Assembly: GCA_963835735.1 (NCBI GenBank)
Contig: CAWIGP010000003.1
Span: 248,001-312,000 of the forward strand
Origin: DASQMT01 sp963835735
GTDB lineage: Bacteria > Actinomycetota > Thermoleophilia > Solirubrobacterales > Solirubrobacteraceae
Direction: 5' to 3'
Length of the DNA: 64,000 nt
Each line of letters begins with the position of its first letter. The stretch's first letter is position 1. Under the pieces are notes generated by a model. It was not told the DNA's origin and did no database searches. It saw only the letters and a list, made by a program, of their open reading frames with translations. The position numbers and the translations under genes are program-made. Positions 58,935 to 64,000 of this stretch are shown piece by piece.

Positions 58935-59825
58935 TTACGTGTGCTGGCGCTCCTGGAGCTGTTCCTTGAGCCGGTGCAGCTCCTCCGGCGCGATCCCGTA
59001 CGTGTGCTCCGGCCCCGGGAACTTGCGCGTGCGGACCTCCTCCGAGTAGGCCTGCAGGCCGCGCAGCATCTCGCCCTTGACGTCGGCGAAGCGCTTGACG
59101 AACTTCGGCTGGAAGCCGCCGTGGATGCCGAGCATGTCGTGCAGCACGAGCACCTGGCCGTCGGTGCTGGGGCCGGCGCCGATCCCGATCACGGGGATCT
59201 CCATCTGGGTCATGATCACGTCGGTGACGTCGGCGGGGATCGCCTCGAAGACGATCGAGAAGCAGCCGGCCGCTTGCAGCTCGAGCGCCTCGTCGAGCAC
59301 CGCGCGGGCGCGCTCGGCGGTGCGGCCCTGCGCCCGGTAGCCGCCCAGCGCGGTCGCTGTCTGCGGCGTCAGGCCGACGTGGCCCATGACCGGGACGCCG
59401 GCGCGCACGATCGCCCTCGCGCGCTCGGCCGAGCCCTCCAGCTTGACCGCGTCGCAGCCGGCCTCCTTCACGAACCGGTGCGCGGTCGCGATCGCCTGCT
59501 CGTCGGACGCCTCGTAGGAGCCGAACGGCAGGTCGCCGACCAGCAGCGGCGTGCGCAGCCCGCGGCGTACAGCTGCGGTTAGCATCAGCAGCTCGTCGAC
59601 CGTGACCGGGACCGTGTCGGCGTAGCCGAGCACGTTGTTGGCGGCGCTGTCCCCGACCAGCACGACGTCGACGCCGGCCGCCTCGGCCACCTTCGCGGTC
59701 GGGTGGTCGTACGCGGTGATCATCACGATCGGCTCGCCGAGCGCGCGCATCTCGCCGAGCTTCGTGAGGGTGACCGGGCGGCGCGGCTCGGCGTCGGGCT
59801 GGTCGTGACGAGGTGGGGTGGACAT
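58935..59825 (-). CDS. panB: 3-methyl-2-oxobutanoate hydroxymethyltransferase
   Basis: 296 aa, ATG with AAAGGAG upstream. PanB makes ketopantoate from 2-oxoisovalerate and methylenetetrahydrofolate, the first step of pantothenate synthesis. Conserved blocks: PIVMITAYDHPTAKVAEAAG, VDVVLVGDSAANNVLGY, CDAVKLEG, PVMGHVGLTPQT and IPVIGIGAGPSTDGQVLVLH. It heads panB-panC-DUF2520 with panC 29 bases away. Confidence 0.97.
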   Translation of the reverse strand: MSTPPRHDQPDAEPRRPVTLTKLGEMRALGEPIVMITAYDHPTAKVAEAAGVDVVLVGDSAANNVLGYADTVPVTVDELLMLTAAVRRGLRTPLLVGDLPFGSYEASDEQAIATAHRFVKEAGCDAVKLEGSAERARAIVRAGVPVMGHVGLTPQTATALGGYRAQGRTAERARAVLDEALELQAAGCFSIVFEAIPADVTDVIMTQMEIPVIGIGAGPSTDGQVLVLHDMLGIHGGFQPKFVKRFADVKGEMLRGLQAYSEEVRTRKFPGPEHTYGIAPEELHRLKEQLQERQHT

Positions 59826-59854
59826 CGCTGCTCCTTTGCGTTGGTTGGCGCCCG

Positions 59855-60712
59855 TCAGACGCGGGTCGCCACCTGCTCGGTCTCGATGAGGTCGTTGTCG
59901 ATCAGCCGGGCCGGCCCGACGCGGGCCGCCACGACCGCCAGGACGCGGCCGTCGACGCGCGCGACCGGCTCCAGCGTGTCGGGGTCGACCAGCGCGAGGT
60001 ACTCAGGCTCCACGCCGGCGGCGCGCATGGCGGCGCGCCCGGCTTCCGCCGGATCCGGTGCGCCGGCCTCCACGGCGGCCCGCACGGCGTCCAAGCCGCG
60101 GCGCAGCGCGGTCGCGCGCTCGCGCTCGGTGGCGTCGAGCCGCGCGTTGCGGGAGGAGAGCGCGAGCCCGTCGGGCTCGCGCACGGTCGGCACGATCTCC
60201 AGGCGGACCGGGATCTCGAGGTCGCGCACCATGCGACCGATCACGACCACCTGCTGGGCATCCTTCTGGCCGAAGAACGCGACGTCGGGCGCGACGATGT
60301 TGAACAGCTTGCACACGACCGTGCAGACGCCGTCGAAGTGGCCCGGCCCGCGCTCGGCGCCCTCCAGCACGGCGGAGAGACCGGCGACGCGGACGCTCGT
60401 CGCGAAGCCCTCGGGATAGATCTCCGCGACCGGCGGGGCGAACAACACGTCGGCGCCGAGTCCCGCGGCGATCGCGGCATCGTCCGTCTCCGTGCGCGGG
60501 TAGCCGTCGAGGTCGGACGGCTCGTTGAACTGCGTCGGGTTGACGAACAGCGAGACGATCACCTCGTCGCAGGCCGCGCGCGCCGCGCGGATCAGCGCCT
60601 CGTGGCCGCCGTGGAACGCGCCCATCGTCGGCACGAGCCCGATCGATCGTCCCTGGCCACGGGCGCGCGTGACGTACGCGCGCACCTCGGCGATCGTGCG
60701 CAGCGTCCTCAT
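59855..60712 (-). CDS. panC: Pantothenate synthetase (pantoate-beta-alanine ligase)
   Basis: 285 aa from ATG at 60710-60712. PanC ligates pantoate and beta-alanine using ATP. The nucleotide motif GLVPTMGAFHGGHEALI, the FVNPTQFNEPSDLDGYPRT block, VCKLFNIVAPDVAFFGQKDA and SSRN near the C-terminal third are all present. The start overlaps the upstream Rossmann gene stop as ATGA. Together with panB and the CoaE encoded at 12.4 kb it supports CoA synthesis. Confidence 0.96.
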   Translation of the reverse strand: MRTLRTIAEVRAYVTRARGQGRSIGLVPTMGAFHGGHEALIRAARAACDEVIVSLFVNPTQFNEPSDLDGYPRTETDDAAIAAGLGADVLFAPPVAEIYPEGFATSVRVAGLSAVLEGAERGPGHFDGVCTVVCKLFNIVAPDVAFFGQKDAQQVVVIGRMVRDLEIPVRLEIVPTVREPDGLALSSRNARLDATERERATALRRGLDAVRAAVEAGAPDPAEAGRAAMRAAGVEPEYLALVDPDTLEPVARVDGRVLAVVAARVGPARLIDNDLIETEQVATRV

Positions 60713-61440
60713 GCCGCGCTCCCCGCCAGCTCGCGTGTCGCGTCGGCCATCGCGTCGAACAGCGCCAGCAGGTCGGGCGTGCGCTCCTCGACGGCCTCGC
60801 GCTGGCGCGCGACCGTCGCTTCGTCGCCGCGCGCGATCGGGCCGGTGAGCGCGGCCTCCGCGCCCAGCCGGGCCCAGTTCTCGACCGCCGCGCGCACGAG
60901 CGGCGCGAGCAGCGCGCGGTCGACGCCGGCCGTGCCGGCGAGCCGCTCCGCCGCTCCCTCCAGCGTGACGAGGTAGTTCGACGCGATCGAGGCGGCCGCG
61001 TGGTAGGCGGCGCGGTCCTCGTCGGCGACGGTCGTGGCGCGCATACCGAGCCGCGCCGCGAGCTCCTGCGCGACGGCGAGCGCCCGCGGCGTGGAGCCCG
61101 CGATCGCGGCGCCCGCGCCGGCGAACTCCGGCTTGCCGTCCGCCGGGACCGTCATCAGAGGATGGAACGCGAACGCCTCGTGTCCCGTGAGCGCGTCGAG
61201 CCCGGTCGCGCCCGAGCAGTGCCCGACCGGCACGCCGGGCGGGATCGCGGCCGCGGCGGCGCCGATCGCGTCGTCCGGCACGCACAGCAGGACGGCGTCG
61301 ACGCCCTCGGGGCGTGCGCCACGACCCAGCGGGCCGTCGATCTCGAGGCCGCTTGCGCGCAGTGCGGCGGCGAGGGCTCCTCCGAGGCGGCCCGCGCCGA
61401 CGATCGCGAGTGAGTGGGGGATCCGGTCCAGTTCTCGCAT
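60709..61440 (-). CDS. Rossmann-like / DUF2520 NAD(P)-binding protein
   Basis: 243 aa from ATG at 61438-61440; a GTG at 61461 would add seven residues but sits almost at the expected transcript start (TACACT on the minus strand, 61466-61471). The N-terminal Rossmann motif is SLAIVGAGRLGGALAAAL, followed by VDAVLLCVPDDAI and a helical DUF2520 C-terminal domain (HAAASIASNYLVTLEGAAER). It resembles the DUF2520 proteins often encoded with panBC in Gram-positive bacteria; a ketopantoate-reductase-like role is possible but not shown. Confidence 0.8.
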   Translation of the reverse strand: MRELDRIPHSLAIVGAGRLGGALAAALRASGLEIDGPLGRGARPEGVDAVLLCVPDDAIGAAAAAIPPGVPVGHCSGATGLDALTGHEAFAFHPLMTVPADGKPEFAGAGAAIAGSTPRALAVAQELAARLGMRATTVADEDRAAYHAAASIASNYLVTLEGAAERLAGTAGVDRALLAPLVRAAVENWARLGAEAALTGPIARGDEATVARQREAVEERTPDLLALFDAMADATRELAGSAA

Positions 61441-61532
61441 TTGAGATACCGGCTGGTTCACCCGGAGTGTAGACGCGCAAACTGCTGGGTCGCCGGTGTT
61501 TGCCTTCCGGCGGCCGGAGGTATCGTGGAAAC

Positions 61533-63304
61533 GTGGCCTCGGCGGAGATCCGGCGCGAAGAGCTCAAGGCGGTATGGCGGCAGGCGCAGACGTGCACGAG
61601 GTGCCCGCAGCTGGCGTCGACGCGCACGACGGTCGTGTTCGGGTCGGGCAACGCCGACGCCGACCTGATGTTCGTCGGCGAGGCGCCCGGCGCCAACGAG
61701 GACAAGCAGGGCGTGCCGTTCGTCGGCCAGGCGGGGAAGCTGCTCGACACGCTTCTGGGCGAGATCGGCCTGACGCGCGCGGACGTGTTCGTGGCCAACG
61801 TGTTGAAGTGCCTGAGGTACGACGCGCTCGTCCAGCTCGGAGACGGATCGTGGGAGCGGATCGGCCGGCTGGTGCGCACGGGCTACGCAGGCAAGGTCAT
61901 GTCGGTCGATAGCAACGGGTGCCTGGCTCCACGCCGTGTGACCGGGTGGCATGCGACGCCGCTCGGTGATCGGCGTGTGTTTCGCCTGACATATCGGAAT
62001 GCCAAGCGCGTAGGGGACGGCAAGGTGAGCATCAAGCTCACGGGCGATCATCCGGTGCTTACGGAGCGAGGGTACGTGCCGGCGGCGCAGCTCCGTACCG
62101 GGGATCGAGTGGCGACCGGACAGGGGTTGTCCGCAGCTTGCTTATGACGTGGCGTGCGGCTCGCTGCTCGGCGACGCGTCGATCAACGCCACGTCGAGCC
62201 ACGTCACATTCTCGCATTCGGTGCGTCAGCGTGATTACGCCGTCTATAAGGCACGCCTTCTGCAGGAGCTGCGGCCGGTCGTGAGCGAATTCGTCGTCGC
62301 CGCGGCGGCCGGCGGGGATGCTCGCTACGACGTGGTGCAGGTCCGAACGCGCGCTCATCGTGCGCTCCGAGTTGCTCCGCGCGGACTTCTACGGCGAGGC
62401 GAAGATAGTGCCGGCGTGGATCGCCGACCTGCTGAACCCACGGATGCTCGCGTTCTGGTTCATGGATGACGGTTATTGCCGTATACGGGAGGGTGGGCGC
62501 CAACCGCTCGCGGAGATCGCGACCAACGGCTTCTCCGACGACGATCGGCAGGTGTTGCTGCGGGCGCTGCAGCGCCTAGGCCTTCCGGCAAAGGCGAGCC
62601 GCGGGCGCATCTACTTCGACGTCCCAACGACGCTCGCGCTGTCGGAGATGATCGCGCCCTACGTTCCTCCATCGATGCGCCACAAGCTGCATCCTGAGGT
62701 GGCCGAGCGGGTGCCGTTCGAGCACGCGTGGGCACCCGAGCCCGGACCTACACGAGTGATGTATGACGGGGTCGAAGTCGAGGACGTCACAGACCGCATG
62801 GGCGCCGACCGCACCTTCTTCTGCATCGACGTCGAGGAGACGCACAATTTCGTCACCGCCGGCGGCGTGGTTCACAACTGCCGCCCGCCCGGGAACCGCG
62901 ACCCGCTGCCGGCCGAGATCGAGAACTGCCAGGACTACCTGTATCGGCAGCTCGAGCTGATCGAGCCGCGCGTGGTGTGCACGCTCGGCAACTTCGCCAC
63001 CAAGCTGCTGCGCGCCGACCCGGGCACGGGGATCACGCGGCTGCACGGGCGCGAGGAGCTGCGACAGATCGGGCCGCGGGTAGTGCGGCTGTACCCGCTC
63101 TACCACCCCGCAGCGGCGCTCTACACGCGCTCGATGCTCGACGTTCTGCGGGCCGACTTCGAGCGCATCCCGGGGCTGCTCGCGCTGCCCGCGCCGGAGC
63201 AGCCCGAGCCCGAGCCGGTTGAGCCCGAGCCCGAGCCGGAGCCTGAGCCGGTCGCCGCGGTCGAGGAGCCCGAGCCCCAACCCTCCCAGCTCGGCCTGTT
63301 CTAA
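61533..63304 (+). CDS. Family 4 uracil-DNA glycosylase interrupted by an intein
   Basis: Host protein of about 233 aa: N-extein 61533-61808 (92 residues), C-extein 62879-63301 (141 residues). Start GTG has TATCGT six bases upstream. It excises uracil from DNA. Motif A is GEAPGANEDKQGVPFVG and the second active motif is HPAAALYT. Four cluster cysteines, Cys21, Cys24, Cys93 and Cys109 in the spliced product, match the family 4 4Fe-4S spacing. The intein lies between Lys92 and Cys93 in VANVLK/CRPPGNRDP. The C-terminus is a Pro/Glu linker ending SQLGLF, a beta-clamp-type motif. Two +1 shifts inside the intein (near 62130 and 62355) break the frame as sequenced. Confidence 0.92.
61809..62878 (+). 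mobile_element. Intein with LAGLIDADG homing endonuclease domain
   Basis: About 356 residues after removing two extra bases. It begins with Cys1 (CLRYDALVQLGDGSW, block A), contains block B with TGDH (KLTGDHPVLTERGYVPAAQL), and ends VEETHNFVTAGGVVHN, the canonical blocks F/G with final His-Asn before the +1 Cys. The centre carries two LAGLIDADG-like helices, ACGSLLGDASI and MLAFWFMDDGY. Base composition here is visibly lower in GC than the flanks, consistent with transfer. Frame breaks near 62130 (GGGG run) and 62355 fall only in the endonuclease part; splicing blocks are intact. Confidence 0.92.
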
Positions 63305-63311
63305 CGCCGGC

Positions 63312-63947
63312 TCACCCCGCGCGGTTCTGCGCGTGCTCGTCCGCGGTGATCGCGTAGCGCTCGTGGTCGCGCCAACGGCCGCCGATCAGCAGATAGCGCG
63401 GGGAGTAGCCCTCCAGCCGGAAGCCCGCGCTCCGCGCCAGCGCGATCGACGGGGCGTTCCCGGGCTGGATGTTCGCCTCCAGCCGGTGCAGCGCGAGCGG
63501 GCCGAACGCATGGTCGAGCACCAGCACCATCGCCTCCGCCATCAGCCCCTTGCCCGCGTGGCGCGCGTTCGCGTAGTAGCCGAGGTAGGCCGACTGGAAG
63601 TACCCGCGGACGATCTGGGAGATCGTGAAGATCCCGACCAGCTCGCCGTTGTCCGCCAACACGGCGGCCAGGCAGACGAAGTCGTCGCGGCCGGTGCGCG
63701 ATACGAGGTCGTTGAACTGGTCGGACCGTTCGGGCGGGTAGGTCCACGGCCGGTGCAGGTCGCGGCTCTCGCGCACCATCTCGAGGAACGACTCGCGGTC
63801 GGCGAGCACCAGGTCGCGCAGCTCGACGCGGCTGCCGGGCCGCGTCGCGAGCGGCGCCGGGATCGCCTCGGCCAGTGCCGGGCGTCGCAGCAGCCGGCGC
63901 CTCAAGGGGCGTCCCGTACGCGATCCATGGCCTCCATGAAACCGCAC
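63312..63947 (-). CDS. GNAT acetyltransferase, RimJ/RimL type
   Basis: Up to 211 aa; GTG at 63947 gives the longest frame, and a TTG at 63903-63905 is an alternative since the first 15 residues are basic and low in complexity. The GNAT core includes VELRDLVLADRESFLEMVRE, FVCLAAVLADNGELVGIFTI, acetyl-CoA loop YYANARHAGKGLMAEAMVLV and NAPSIALARSAGFRLEGYSP. This is the RimJ/RimL branch that acetylates N-terminal amines of proteins or related amines. Convergent with the glycosylase gene; the upstream region lies at the window edge. Confidence 0.87.
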   Translation of the reverse strand: MRFHGGHGSRTGRPLRRRLLRRPALAEAIPAPLATRPGSRVELRDLVLADRESFLEMVRESRDLHRPWTYPPERSDQFNDLVSRTGRDDFVCLAAVLADNGELVGIFTISQIVRGYFQSAYLGYYANARHAGKGLMAEAMVLVLDHAFGPLALHRLEANIQPGNAPSIALARSAGFRLEGYSPRYLLIGGRWRDHERYAITADEHAQNRAG

Positions 63948-64000
63948 CGGCCCGCCGACCGCGAGCCGAGCGCCGCCGGACGCCGCGCCGGAGCGGCTCA

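Noticed and set aside
61809..62147. A naturally split intein (separate N-part gene ending at 62147)
   Set aside because: The C-part continues immediately in other frames of the same strand without its own start or gap; two one-base insertions explain it better.

Overview
The window is a high-GC, gene-dense actinobacterial segment. Gene content and style (PKD/CBM6 secreted proteins, GTG starts, four-domain S1, tail-anchored Ala/Glu/Arg/Asp coiled coils, Clp-N plus HTH pair) suggest Thermoleophilia, probably Solirubrobacterales. That placement is inferred from gene content, not measured. No rRNA, tRNA, CRISPR array, prophage or insertion sequence was seen. The clearest mobile element is an intein.

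Layout. 1-4.4 kb: 3' part of a large secreted PKD/CBM6 protein. 4.4-9.4 kb: omega-aminotransferase, a DUF6058-like gene divergent from an ArsR-type regulator, small membrane proteins, an alpha/beta hydrolase coupled to a threonine-dehydratase-like enzyme. 9.5-15.7 kb: FAD oxidoreductase, rpsA joined in frame to coaE, lytic transglycosylase, SDR and a ferric-reductase-like flavocytochrome. 15.7-25.1 kb (minus): a LacI-controlled maltose-type ABC operon whose distal end carries a flavinylation module (FMN-binding protein, ApbE) and two glycosidases. 25.2-28 kb: GH13 and a debranching-type enzyme, divergent from lacI. 28.4-32 kb: EfeO/EfeM-like lipoprotein and FTR1 iron permease. 32-35.7 kb: second LacI regulator divergent from a secreted glycosidase. 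35.8-42.3 kb: uvrB, coiled-coil membrane protein, Clp-N/HTH pair, DivIVA-like protein, M32 carboxypeptidase. 42.2-50.7 kb (minus): histidine kinase, response regulator, MacB-like ABC pair and two membrane-anchored hydrolases. 50.8-53.7 kb: uvrA behind a LexA box. 53.9-64 kb: VOC protein, two peptidase E paralogues, LysM transglycosylase, acyltransferase, DUF47, panB-panC-DUF2520, a family 4 uracil-DNA glycosylase split by an intein, and a GNAT acetyltransferase.

Three points deserve attention. First, the intein sits immediately before a predicted Fe-S cluster cysteine of the glycosylase, and the glycosylase ends in a beta-clamp-like QLGLF peptide. Second, a family of intergenic elements with inverted ends and internal hairpins recurs at 9.5, 28.1 and 53.8 kb; two copies fill the only roomy gaps between convergent genes. 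Third, more than thirty single-base frameshifts, nearly all +1, cut otherwise well-conserved genes. They look like consensus errors more than gene decay, and every frameshifted gene is annotated here over its full reconstructed span.

Many first genes of transcription units have TANNNT placed 6-7 nt before ATG or GTG, so leaderless transcription seems common. Genes inside operons overlap by ATGA, GTGA or TTGA.
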